Assembly: GCF_963675165.1 (NCBI RefSeq)
Contig: NC_087392.1
Location: 1,379,001-1,443,000, forward strand
Source of the DNA: Halichondria panicea
Lineage: Eukaryota > Porifera > Demospongiae > Suberitida > Halichondriidae
Length of the DNA stretch: 64,000 bases
Direction: 5' to 3'
The notes beneath the pieces are model-generated. The model was not told the origin of the DNA. It worked only from the letters and a program-made list of their open reading frames with translations, and searched no databases. This document shows positions 35,101 to 51,800 of the stretch, one piece after another. The translations under genes and the position numbers were made by a program. Every line of letters starts with the position of its first letter. The stretch's first letter is position 1.

Positions 35101-38100
35101 ATCATATGAGACGTTCCTGAAAGAAGCAACAAAAGATGTTATCATAGTGCAACTCAAATTCGTTAAAAGTAAGACCAGAACATTGCAAGCAGAAGTGAAG
35201 CAAAAGCCCGACAAATTCCAACCAAGAGAAATCAGATACAAAAACGGTTGCTCCAAACACAGTAAATGGCCAAATAATGATCTCATCAGTCAAGCTGGCT
35301 TCAATATTGTACGAAAAGTTTGCTTCAACTTTGAATATGGAGACAAACTAACAATTGATGAATTCAATGAAGCTATATATAACACACACAGCCCTAACAG
35401 TACTACAGTGTACTTTGAACAATGGAAAGGACTGGCTGCTTCTGGCCGTATAAATGTTGTAAATTCAGGATGCTCAAATACGGGTATACAGGAGCACATG
35501 CCTCCCAGTCCAAGGCTATTAAAACATGTCGACAGATATATCACAAAATACCTAACAAACAGTGAGTTTATCGCTATTATTGCAAGGATTGAAAAATCAA
35601 AAAACGGACTAAGCAAGCGGCAAGGCTCTATAGGATACTGTCTAACAAAGACACTTGAGCATTGGAAAATGTTCTCTGCTAAAAAAAGTCTGAGCAAAAC
35701 ATTTCTATCCATAGATATGGGAAAATATGGGAGCAAAAGTTTCAAACAAAATGCCACGATTCAGCAAGACTTTCAAAATTTCTTTCAAGGTATGTATGGT
35801 GACAAGTGGAGCGTTGCAGAGTGGGAGCGATCATTTGAAGACATTGGGGATACCACCGATGCAGGCTACATAGCACTACTCCAGAAGATGATTGTCACAA
35901 GAGCAACGTGTGTGCTGTTTGTGGGTGGAGGGTCGTTCCAGAAGCACGCTCTGGCATTGTATCAAGCTAGAGTCCCTGAGGCTGATTGGTGCATTCATAT
36001 AGTGCCTGTATGTACTCAGAAGGGCAATTTGGAACTTATTCATGCATAGTTAATGTTACTAGTATCGATCACATTAAAATGGTGATGTAAACACCATAAT
36101 TATATTAATTGTGTAAATGATTATAAGGCTTGGATTCCAAACGTTTGCATAATTGCATTCCATGCTACAGGTACAGTTGGGTAGGGTAGTTAACACATAC
36201 ACCTTTGTATTTAGCTATTTAGCTATAGATCTAGTTAACTATAGAAGCTAAGATGACCATCACAGGCAAAATCAAGATAGTTTTTATCCTTCTAGTGCTA
36301 GTCATTCTGCTATTAATGACCAACAGCTCATACTATTATCAAAGTGCCTTGTTAACTACAAGCAGGAATGAAGGTCGATCAGAGCATTCCCGTACAGCAT
36401 CAAGCTACAACAACAGTATTGAGAGGCTACTAGTTACAGAGATGGAGAACATGCTGAGACATAATTTAACTAACTCACAAGAGCAATTAAATGTTACTGA
36501 ACTAAATAACACTACAGCCGAACACAATAACATTCTGTCACCTTTTGCTGCATCACTACAGACAGCCTCCTTGAAACAAGACTACAACACTGAAGGAGGG
36601 TACATAGTAGTACTGGACATATACGAACAACAAACAATGGCCTCAGGCAACCTACTACAACTACAATGTTGGGCCCGGTATTTGAACATGGTGGTTGTTA
36701 AGCCGTTCATGAAAAACTCGAATATGTTGACCCCATTAGATGAAACTAAACAACTGGGCATGCTCAGAATGGAGGACACGTTTGACATGCACGACTGGGA
36801 AGAGTACACCAGAGATGTTGGATACGCTCCACTCGTAGAATGGGCGGAATTTGTGAGAACAGCCCCCAGAAAACTGATTGTTGTACAAGCTAAATACCCA
36901 GTCTTAACGTATGTAAGAGACGTACGAGCTAGGGGACTCCCCTTTCCCCACCCCCCTTCAGCAAAGAAACTTTACGCTGAGGGATGCAAATTCAAGTTTC
37001 TACACAGCAAAGGATTGTCTTATTTGCAGTCAAGAGGGTTTGTGGTTGCACGTACTGTGTGTCTCAATTTCCTATCAGGGGATGAGTTAACTATGAAAGA
37101 GATTCAAGAACACATTTTAGGAGAATATGAAAATGAAAAAGTGTCGATTCTTATTAGCGAGTGGAGAGGAATTGGAGAGAATCAGAGATTTTTAGTTCAA
37201 GAAAACATTTGTCCAGAAGAGAAAGCTTATAGAGAGCACACAAAACCAAGTGCAAGAATCTTACGCGATGCAGAACTCTATACTCAACAGTATCTAAGTC
37301 ACAATGGTGGTAATACATCATACGTGGCTGTAATGGCCAGATACGAAATGACAGGACTGACTAAACACAAGATCAGTGATGGAGATACACATGCCATTAT
37401 TCCCAGCTGCCTAAAGCAAACTAATCAAGGCTTGGAGGTAGTGAAGTCTGTCAAGCACATACCACAGGTGTTCCTTTCTATAGACATTGGAAAGTATGGC
37501 AGTGACAGTTTCAAAAACAAACATTATTTTGGCCACCTCTCAGACATGGAAGCATTTGTGGAGAAGCTACAAGGATTGAAATTAGAGGACTGGGAGAAGA
37601 CCTTTGAGTCAGTTACACACAACCAAGACTCTGGCTACATAGCCATGTTACAACTAGTATTAGTCACTAAAGCTGATTGTATAGTGTTTGTAGGGGGAGG
37701 AACATTTCAAAGACATGCTCTACATTTGTATCAGGAGTTACATCCTAATGAAAGCGACAGATGTGTTAGGATAGTTGAGAAATGTACAAGTCCATACAGA
37801 CCAGTTACAAAGTGACTTTAATTTGCCTTATTATACTACCATTCTATGATATCACTCACCTGTTTTGTTTGCAATGAGAATGAACAATAGAAGAGTGTTC
37901 ATCTTCAAAATGGGACATGAGGGAGGGGCTACAGAATGTGTGCATGAGGGGCACAGATGAGGACATGTGAGAGAGAGTGGGAAATAGTAGGAGAGGCAAA
38001 CAAAACGTTGTACACAGCAATCAATGAATGCACAAAAATGTATAGATTCCCTATAAAACATACATGTACCATGCACATACCTACTACGTGCATGGTACAT

Positions 38101-40398
38101 GCATGTTTTATAGGGAATCTATACATTGCCATACCTAGTATACTGTATGTAAATTTATAATGTAATTGTACAATGAATATAGTAATGACTGTGTATTCAA
38201 AGCAGTATGTGTATCTCACCTTTGGTGAATATCTTAAAGATGAGTGCAGAGGTAATGGCAGCTTCTTCTCCATCACTGAACAGACTCCTCTCACAGACAC
38301 ACACATTCACCATCACCTCACAGCAAAACCGCAGCTTTTCAGCTACACCATCACTGTTAAGAAACAAATCCTTCCTAAAATGTTCCAAAAACAATCGATT
38401 ATTCACTTACAGACTATTAGGATTCTCCAGAAGCAGTCTCTGCAAGTGTGCCTGCAATACATCCCACAGACCAGCTTGAATGAGGCTCTTTCTTGGATTG
38501 TCCTCAGCTGTGAGGTGACTTAATCCAGGGAGTAAGAACTTGAGGAGGTCTTTACCCTCTCTCTCTGCTGCTGGGCTGTCGGTGAGCTTTGCAAGACGAA
38601 CAAGAAATGGGAGACACGAGTAAATATCTGTAGATAGTGAGAGGCTGTCTTCTGCAAGCCAGGCCCCTACCACACGCACACACGCTATGAGGAGGGGGGT
38701 CGTCTCCATGGAGAGTGTTTCAAGGAGCGTGTCAGTGGGTGTTATGGAGTCAAGTTGCTTGAGAAGGAGGAGAATAAATGTGAATATCTCAGTTAGGGTG
38801 GTATGCAAATGGAGAAGATCTTCTTCAGTAAGTGAAGTTCCTAGTATGAATGAGAAAAAGGGACCAGTCAGTATGGGTGACTCACAAGGCTGCACGTATG
38901 TCGTACCTTTTGTAATGTCGTTGTGTCTCAAGATGTAAGCTATGGCAGACTCAAAGACAATGAAACAAGAACATAGCAGCTCTGAAGATTCACTAACATC
39001 AGTCACCTCTCTTCCATCTATTGCCAGTCTTGCCTCCTAAGGTAACAAAAGCAGACACATTAACTAAAGCATAACTACAGCACATCCAATTGATCATTGG
39101 CTTCATATTTAACACACAGGCACTGTACTAAGGGCTAAAAATAATTATTGAGACCTCACCACTTTGAACAGGTCAACGAGTAGTAGCATGAATTTTGAAC
39201 CTGAAGGCTCCACCCATTGCAATCCAAACAGTTGACATAGGAGAGCGGCCAAGTGTAGGGCAGGGTCACGATGGACTGAGTCCAGCTTACTGGTCAGAAT
39301 GTCCTTTAGCCCAGCTGCAACGTCTCTCACCCACTCAGCTCCGCCCATGGCTACGTTCTGTACAGGACAATATTTTAGAATTTTTTGCAACAATCACTAC
39401 TTACCAACGAGTCTCCAGCTAGTAGGATCACACTATGAAGCAGTTTACACAGCTGAAACTTCAGGTCATCCTACAAAATCCATCCCAGTCAATACAACAC
39501 CATCTCTTATCAATCAATGTACTCCCTCACCTGGTTCGACTTAAACTCTGCAGCAAGCACAGTCATAAGAGACGACAAGTGAGATGGAAAACTCTCCATT
39601 GCTCTAACGTCTTCTTGTCTCAGAATATGTAGCAATAGATCTTTTCCTCCTGCAGACACTAAAGAGCAAAATAATTATGATTATATACATCAGACCCACA
39701 ATAAAGGACATTACCTGAGGTTTGACAGATATAATTTTTAGCCAGGGCTTGGAGAGTGGAGTAGTCAGATCTCAATAAATGGCGGCACCCAGTGCAAGTT
39801 GTACTGATTCCTTGGAGACATTGTAGAGCATCTTCTGCTATTAAATTATTCTCTTTACTGGAGAAAAATTTATAACCTCCCGAGCATGGACGGTGAGATG
39901 TACTGCTTACCAGTTGGATAAGTAGTCATTGAACAGAGGAATTTTGGAGGTCACTTGAGGATGCAATGCCTTATGGACGTGAGTGCTGGTCAATTTAGGT
40001 ACAAATGATGCAATTTAATGGTTACCAATTCTTGGTCTGTGCAGAAGCAAGCTAATATGGTGACAGCAATCGCCTGATAAGGATTATCAGTGCATTCTTC
40101 TGGATTAATCTCTGTGGAAGGAACCACATTTTCATAATAGTTAATAAGGTACAACTCACTCGTTGCAAGTAGCCTGTTCAAAAAGTTGAATCCAATTGAA
40201 TTGAAGATTTTTTTTCGATCTTCACTCCCGATATCTCCAGATTTGATCAGCTTGGCAGCCTGTAAAGAATCAGTGAAATTTAATACAGCTAGCTACAGGG
40301 CATTTTGGTTTCGTAAAGCTTACCACCAGCATTGCAGCCATTTTCTCATTATCTGAGCTGGCCTTGGTTAGGATAGATAAGCACTGGCTGAGATCCAT
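32200..40398 (-). CDS. NCDN: neurochondrin, complete, 14 exons, 678 aa, hosts three nested genes
   Basis: Neurochondrin is a cytoplasmic leucine-rich helical-repeat protein implicated in signalling and cell outgrowth in vertebrates. Minus-strand exons: 40324-40398, 40160-40259, 40026-40111, 39911-39969, 39715-39857, 39531-39658, 39405-39470, 39160-39357, 38411-39036, 38220-38353, 37860-37928, 32495-32671, 32321-32431 and 32200-32264. They close in frame at 678 residues; human is 729. Family matches include IGFNFLNRLLAT, AVTILACFCTDQEL, EWVRDVAAGLKDIL, VGAWLAEDSLSLSTDI and LLPGLSHLTAEDNPRKSLI. The start MDLSQCLSI was chosen because its spacing to the first helix fits; the frame extends upstream to 40524. 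The intron 32672-37859 is 5188 bp and encloses three intronless glycosyltransferase-like genes, while exon phases across it remain consistent. It is head-to-head with TMBIM4. Confidence 0.93.
32850..34508 (-). CDS. type II membrane O-fucosyltransferase-like protein 1, 552 aa, nested
   Basis: This is a single-exon gene inside the large NCDN intron, on the same strand as NCDN. The chosen start (MARLFKKILLLL) gives a short basic cytoplasmic tail and one hydrophobic signal anchor at about 8-28, so the product is probably a Golgi or ER lumenal type II protein. The frame continues 26 codons upstream. The lumenal part has the general order of the GDP-fucose O-fucosyltransferase superfamily: a first block with FQLQCWAKTLN and LRFGDLFDTAEW, a middle block with ARYEM-type arginine (FLAVMGRYEMS), and a C-terminal block (FLSIDVGKYGS, then VLFVGGGAFQRH). 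The substrate is unknown and the superfamily call is an inference from motif order. It has two paralogues next to it. Divergent start codons (34508 and 34655) are 146 bp apart. Confidence 0.72.
   Translation of the reverse strand: MARLFKKILLLLVALALFLGLFIFNLKALKVSSSPSIEPNDLIPIVKHGRKIKVHNIESHYEDTPERLLQVAPDLLKAEKMIKSSAEERNKPSPPKESPSSDQNTSIVVHKAVFNSSSESVPVAVIVRHKVMESNQPVIMQKGVTEIPPLKVDPNNISVKRGVVLAINYYEQQTMASRNMFQLQCWAKTLNLDVVQPATKDSSLLTPLNDQMWKSQLRFGDLFDTAEWKRVSDQYQYSSLINWEDFLIEGPQKVIVVSFNYPSVSVLKARQKAGEQVLHSPQGDRYKIGCDSKFPSSSEVNFLKTKGFTIVRQVCLNFYYGDELSLNEFNSHILGDYSSNEVTVIMEMWRGMGSGQRVLIRDSGCAETYPIQEIISPSQRLVHDAEIYINRHFSGGPFLAVMGRYEMSLLTTHKTVPYCLKDTLYKFQQFKKDTKLENAFLSIDVGKYGSKKWRKGAQPEISNEVMHLFQGMYGAGASIGEWEDGFESVSGTKDAGYIGLLQKVIVTRAQCVLFVGGGAFQRHGLFMYKNLHHDSVCARTVDQCTSKNKFKL
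34655..36049 (+). CDS. type II membrane O-fucosyltransferase-like protein 2, 464 aa, nested
   Basis: This is a single-exon paralogue of the 32850-34508 gene, on the opposite strand to the host NCDN. A signal anchor lies at about residues 9-25 (SVGVLCTVVSIVLLF). The shared blocks are all present: NLQCWAGKVG, LKFSDLIDLEYW, VRKVCFNFEYGD, FIAIIARIEKS, FLSIDMGKYGS and VLFVGGGSFQKHAL. The stem between membrane anchor and catalytic-like region is shorter than in the other two copies. Cys positions in LQCW, NGCS, KVCFNF, GYCLTK and the terminal PVCT are conserved, suggesting the same disulfide pattern. Confidence 0.72.
   Translation: MLAKVKSVGVLCTVVSIVLLFTHTYLRSNVAIQSQIIVGRRHHSTQSQIELPIVKRGNLSTQTIKKSDPTRGFVVAGDFWEQFSSASRNLQNLQCWAGKVGAKVVEPYSVSSMLRTTIGPQQSKLKFSDLIDLEYWNQESVRMRNAEVVSYETFLKEATKDVIIVQLKFVKSKTRTLQAEVKQKPDKFQPREIRYKNGCSKHSKWPNNDLISQAGFNIVRKVCFNFEYGDKLTIDEFNEAIYNTHSPNSTTVYFEQWKGLAASGRINVVNSGCSNTGIQEHMPPSPRLLKHVDRYITKYLTNSEFIAIIARIEKSKNGLSKRQGSIGYCLTKTLEHWKMFSAKKSLSKTFLSIDMGKYGSKSFKQNATIQQDFQNFFQGMYGDKWSVAEWERSFEDIGDTTDAGYIALLQKMIVTRATCVLFVGGGSFQKHALALYQARVPEADWCIHIVPVCTQKGNLELIHA
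36253..37815 (+). CDS. type II membrane O-fucosyltransferase-like protein 3, 520 aa, nested
   Basis: This is the third single-exon paralogue in the NCDN intron. The start MTITGKIKIV gives a signal anchor at about 7-23 and a glycosylation-rich stem with many N-x-S/T sites (for example NLTN, NVTE, NNTT). The catalytic-like region keeps EQQTMASGNLLQLQCWA, LRMEDTFDMHDW, VVARTVCLNFLSGDEL, YVAVMARYEMTGL, FLSIDIGKYGS and VFVGGGTFQRHAL. The stop at 37813-37815 lies only 44 bp from the NCDN exon at 37860, so its transcript must end within or across the host splice donor on the other strand. It is closer to copy 1 than to copy 2 in the first block. Confidence 0.72.
   Translation: MTITGKIKIVFILLVLVILLLMTNSSYYYQSALLTTSRNEGRSEHSRTASSYNNSIERLLVTEMENMLRHNLTNSQEQLNVTELNNTTAEHNNILSPFAASLQTASLKQDYNTEGGYIVVLDIYEQQTMASGNLLQLQCWARYLNMVVVKPFMKNSNMLTPLDETKQLGMLRMEDTFDMHDWEEYTRDVGYAPLVEWAEFVRTAPRKLIVVQAKYPVLTYVRDVRARGLPFPHPPSAKKLYAEGCKFKFLHSKGLSYLQSRGFVVARTVCLNFLSGDELTMKEIQEHILGEYENEKVSILISEWRGIGENQRFLVQENICPEEKAYREHTKPSARILRDAELYTQQYLSHNGGNTSYVAVMARYEMTGLTKHKISDGDTHAIIPSCLKQTNQGLEVVKSVKHIPQVFLSIDIGKYGSDSFKNKHYFGHLSDMEAFVEKLQGLKLEDWEKTFESVTHNQDSGYIAMLQLVLVTKADCIVFVGGGTFQRHALHLYQELHPNESDRCVRIVEKCTSPYRPVTK
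38037..38127. repeat. near-perfect 40-bp inverted repeat with 11-nt loop
   Basis: Left arm 38037-38076 and right arm 38088-38127 pair with one mismatch around an 11-base loop (ATACCTACTAC). It lies in the NCDN intron between the exons at 37928 and 38220. It could be a small fold-back element or a microRNA-like precursor. I cannot decide from sequence alone. Confidence 0.95.
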
Positions 40399-40599
40399 GC
40401 TTGCAAATGCTCTGAAGCTGCTGCAGATATTGTAGTTTCTGAATCTCCTCTCACTACTCAGCTCAGAGAGACGGTAAAGGGCTTTGTTGCAACATGTGTG
40501 CTTCAAGGTGGCTGGGGCTAGCAACCCCTTGAAAGTCTTTTTTTGTGTCGATCTTAACCAATTTAATAAGCTATAAGAATCAACAAACCAGGAGTCAAT
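40399..40599. promoter_or_regulatory. compact bidirectional promoter NCDN / TMBIM4
   Basis: Only 201 bp separate the start codons of the divergent genes. A CCAAT-like AACCAAT lies at about 40557-40563. The NCDN reading frame stays open across part of this region, so an N-terminal NCDN extension cannot be excluded. Confidence 0.45.
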
Positions 40600-41743
40600 A
40601 TGATGGATCTTGAGTCAGTATTCAATGGAGGAAAGCCTGGGAAAGGAGAGTCCCTGTCAGTATGGCAAGCTGAGATTGCTCTAAGACTCAGTAAGTTGAT
40701 ACCAGATCTTACTGTTGTAAAAGCCTTTTACATTGTCTTGCCCAACTCTACATAATTATGTAGGTTTTCTGCGAAAGGTGTATGGGATCCTCACTGCTCA
40801 ACTACTGCTAACTGTGCTGGTGTGTGCAGTATGCATGTTTGTGCCTGCACTCAAAGATGTCGTACAGAGCAGGTGTGTTCGTATTGCTTGTATTGTGCTG
40901 TGTTTGCCATCTTTGTTCTTGCCTGCAGTGTTGTGCTTAGTATTGGGTTGCTCATAGGGACACTAGTTGTTCTAGTGGCACTCATTATTAAGAAGAACGA
41001 AGCTCCCACCAACTTTATTCTTCTGTTCGTATTTGTAAGTCACTCAATTGTCGTAAATTATAGTATCAGACAGATTCATGCACTCCTAAAATCGATAGTA
41101 TGTATCTCATTTATTTTAATGTGTAGACACTCCTTGAAGGCCTCAGCGTTGGGATTGTGATAACCTACTATGATGTGGACCTAGTATTGAAGGCATTTGC
41201 TATCACCGCCAGCGTATTCATTGGGCTTACAGCCTACACCATGCAGAGCAAATACGATTTCAGCAGTTGGGGAGCAAGGTGAGTTGTGTTGCAATGAGTG
41301 GCATTCTTTAGGAAGACAGTTACGTGTAAGGTTCCTCCTCTCTGTCTTCATGCAGCTTGTTTGCCTTCCTCTGGGTTCTGATCATTGGTGGAGTGTTACA
41401 GGTGGGTGGGTATAATAACAGGCACATCTCTATAGGCCGCCTTTGTTTTCATCTATAGTAGCGTATCACTTGTATCAGCTAAAACTTATTAGTTAAGAAA
41501 CATATCTAGAGCCTGTATTATATCCATACCCTACAGATATTTTTTTGGAGCGAGGCTTTGGATTTTGTGCTGACTGTGGGAGGTGCTCTGATCTTCTGTG
41601 GCTTCATCATATTCGACACACACATGATAATGCACAAGGTCTCGACAGAGGAATACATAATGGCCTCTATTAACCTCTATCTGGACTTCATCAACTTGTT
41701 TCTCTACATTTTGCGTCTGTTGCAAGCCATGAAAAAAAACTAG
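40600..41743 (+). CDS. TMBIM4: Lifeguard/TMBIM4-like BAX-inhibitor family protein, 236 aa
   Basis: This is a multi-pass membrane protein of the BAX inhibitor-1/Lifeguard family, which modulates Ca2+ release and apoptosis from Golgi/ER membranes. Exons 40600-40690, 40764-40872, 40929-41034, 41127-41278, 41356-41401 and 41537-41743 join in frame. The length of 236 fits human TMBIM4 (238). Family landmarks are [19 protein letters not shown] at TM1, [43 protein letters not shown] and the final [15 protein letters not shown]. About seven hydrophobic segments are visible. The acidic residues of the family pore/latch (the Asp in IFDTH and in YLDFIN) are present. A short soluble N-terminus of about 30 residues precedes TM1. 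Confidence 0.95.
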
Positions 41744-42170
41744 CATAAAAAGAACATAACTTTCATTGTACTATAACAGCTGCAAGTAATTTCTGCATTG
41801 GTTGTATAAAACTAGTCATTCTTTTACAGTGTGTGTGTTAAGGTTTATTAAAAACTTTGATTGAAAAAAAAAATTACGGGTTAAAGAATTCCCTCTCATT
41901 CAGCGATCTACGATAACACAGGGTGCCTTGCTATTATTTGTGCAATACTATATATAAGCCCATTAGGTGGTTAACCAAAATAAGTTTCATCATAAATATC
42001 TGCTTCGAGGTCAAACCGCGTACAAGTATAGGAGGAAAGCTCAAAGGTCAAAAGGTTAAAAGGTCACATGACTAGCACACGGTGGTACATTGTCTGCCCG
42101 CGAAAGCCACAAGATCAAAGAGAAAGTTTAGAGCATTTTACAGCTATCTAGAGCTTGTTGCAAGTAAAAA
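41744..42170. other. TMBIM4-ISWI spacer
   Basis: These 427 bp hold the TMBIM4 3' UTR and the ISWI promoter/5' UTR. A poly-A tract occurs at about 41863-41872. Nothing else was recognised. Confidence 0.5.
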
Positions 42171-48584
<6,414 letters not shown>

Positions 48585-48823
48585 ACTGCTCCACTGACAA
48601 TCATTAGATAGATTGCATGCATACATTGTTTCTTGCTCACTGCTCACAAACTTTACTGTATAGTAGTTATATAATATTATTATGCAGCAGTTCACTTTGC
48701 TTCCTGTGGTTTGTTGTACTCTTTGCTAACTCAATTAATGAAGGAATGCAAAATAAATGCAAACCACATGAAGTGCTTGACAAGACTCTGTAGCTTTAGT
48801 AGTGTTCTTACTGTACCTACGAA

Positions 48824-51800
48824 ATGGCTGATGGAATAGACATACAAGTTGTAGCAGCTAGCCCCCCACCTTTACAAAATAACGATGTTACTGAAGCTCT
48901 CACTGACAAAGAAATAGAACAGTACGGTGGGCTAAATTTGTCTGATCGAATGAGAGATGTTCTCCAACGGCCAAGAGGTAGTATCTCTTTGGAACAACCT
49001 TCTCCAGTCTCCAATCTAAGACGGCCTTCAATTATTGAAATGGTGAATAGTGGAGGCCTTGTTTTCAATCAGCGTGGCTCATGCGAAATCAACTTGGAAA
49101 ATCTGCCTGCACAAGATGTTGAAATGATGTACCACTATCATGGTCATAGAAGAGGCTCTTTCCAACCTAGCGAGAACCCGTCATGGAACCAGAGTCTGGA
49201 CACAAAGGACTCCTTAAATGACGACCAAGAAGAAACCGAAGATAAACAACACTGCTGTTCTCACACACGTTGGAACCAAAAATTCGACTCTCCGATCCTC
49301 GAGAAGCATCTGAGTAGAACTGTGATGGAGTTTCTTCGAATACGTTTCCGTTTTGCTCTGTTGTTTATTGGTCTCTTTACGCTCATCTGGCTTGTATTCT
49401 TTGCTGCCAGCATTCCATTCACCCCCCCTGACTCAGTTCAACCAGTCACGTTGAGTGTGAATCTTTCCGTGTTCAGTGTGTCTTACAATGTTGGCTATGT
49501 GATTGGAGCGGCAGTGTTGTTTGTATGCACCATAGCTCTTCTGTTTTTCACCTATTCCCAATATTATAGGTTTATTGCAGTACCACTATCGGTTATTTTA
49601 TTCATTGTTCTCATGTTCTGCTCGTTTGCTTTGGCACTGGCTTTGCATTTTGATCGAGAAGTACAAGGATTCCTCACCATGGCGTATGTGGCACAATTCA
49701 CAATCACCTCAATTATAATACTGATGATTTTTATGCTTTCCCGAATGCCATTTTGGGTTTCTATAACCATGTGTCTTTTGTACCTTGTCATTCTAGAAAC
49801 CCTTCTAGCCATTTTCACATTCATTCCCAGGGCCCCCGGAGTTATGGAAGGTGGACCTCACTACCCTCAGAACTTTTACGTCAATTCACTTGTAGCTCGT
49901 ATCATGTTTTACGTTTGTCTCATTTCAGTTAGTGCGAGCACCTCTTATCTTTCTCGGCTACGACAGAAAGTCACCTTTTGGAAGATAGCACAGTGTGTCT
50001 TGTCGCAGAAGGCCCTTGAGCTCGAACGAGAATTGGAAGAGAAGACAATCCTCTCAATGATGCCAAAACCATTTGCAGAAGATCTGATGAATGTTCAAGT
50101 TCAAATGGCATTCATGCTCAAGACAAAAGTGGGAATTGAAAGCCTTGACCCACAGTTCCAGTCTATATCCGCACCATTTAACATTTGTAGCATGGAAAAT
50201 GTATCTATTTTATTTGCCGACATTGTTGATTTCACTAAGTTTTCCTCCTCTCTCTCGGCTCCAGAGTTGGTGGGGATTCTGAATGATGTATTCTCAACCT
50301 TTGACGAACTAGCCATGCAGTGCAATTGTGAGAAGATCAGCACTTTGGGGGATTCCTATTTCTGTGTTTCTGGGTGCCCTGAGCCAGCTGCAGACCACGC
50401 CGATAACTGTGTGAACATGGGACTGTCCATTGTTAAAGCTCTGGAAGAATTCAGGAGAAATACTGGTCACCCAGTAAGAATGAGAATTGGTATGTATTAC
50501 TACGAGCTTAAATAGATTAATTTTACTATTGATGTTTTCTCTGTTGTAGGTATTCATACTGGCTCTGTGTTCTGTGGTGTTATGGGAACGAAACGATTCA
50601 AGTTTGATGTCTGGTCAAAAGATGTGCGAATCGCCACCAAGGTAGAATCGACCGGAAGTGCTGGTAAAGTCTTGATCTCCTCAGCCACTAAGCTGTTTCT
50701 CTCTGACGACTACACCTTCCAAAGACTCAACACTCCCACTGGTGTCCCAGAACTTGCTGATCTCAAGCTCTACTTTGTCGAACTCCCCTCTCTCATGACT
50801 GACCCTGACATGGAATCAAGCATGCTCAAAGATGATGTAGAGTTGGAGCCATACCGCTCATTAACCGCTCGCCCGTCTCTCTCTACTTGTGAGTCTCCAG
50901 TTCGTAAGGTGGCTGCGCCCCTCCCCCTCTGTCCCTGCTTGCGGGCCCAACACACCACTGCCCCTGTTGGGAGGCCATTGCAGCCAGCTACCTCGATTGT
51001 GGACATTTTTTCTCGTCAGAAACAACTACAGCGATGCACTTCGTATGTGGAGCTACCAGTACCCAAACCTACAGACGAAAATAATGACAAAATTGTGGAA
51101 CTCATGGAAGAACAAAATGTGAACTTTGAAACGTATTTCGACCCCCAATTGAAAGCTATCTCCCTGTACTATCAGGACCCAGACTTGGAAGCATCTTATC
51201 GAAACCACGGACAAGACTTGGACGATGGTTCTAACATTGGTATGGCTGAAATCACGTTGGGATTCCGGATAACCAAGCTAAGCTACATGATTGACACCAC
51301 TGTTTTATTCATTAATTACCTGCTAATCATAATTGGATCTGTCGTTTGTCTGAACTCCGAAGGCACACTTGGGGAAGTCTGGCGTTCTCTGCTAGCTGTC
51401 GTTGTATTCGGTCTGATTATTGACATACTAATCATGGTCTTTGTGTCTGCTGTTTTTGCCCCAAAACTTTTCCCTAAGAGATTTGCGAAATTTGCCACTT
51501 TTATTGTGAACTGGTATGCCAGATCCATAGTTGCACTCTTCATGATCTACTACCCTATGACTATTGTGTATGTGAGCATAGCACAATGTAAGACTGGATT
51601 TGGATCAGTGGCAGGCCTGGCTCATGTCCAAATGGCCTTCTTCATAACAGTTCTTGTTCTGATTAGCAGTATCTCATTCATGGATGTCAGCTACTTTGTC
51701 AAATGTATTGGAGGCTTTCTGTCAGCTGCTCTGGCAATTGGTATGATTGTGGGCGTTCACATGACCCTCTGTATTGCCAACTCTAAACTGTACAATGAAA

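Noticed and set aside
34975-35757. Minus-strand frames opposite glycosyltransferase-like copy 2
   Set aside because: They are antisense shadows. The plus frame shares all blocks with its two paralogues.
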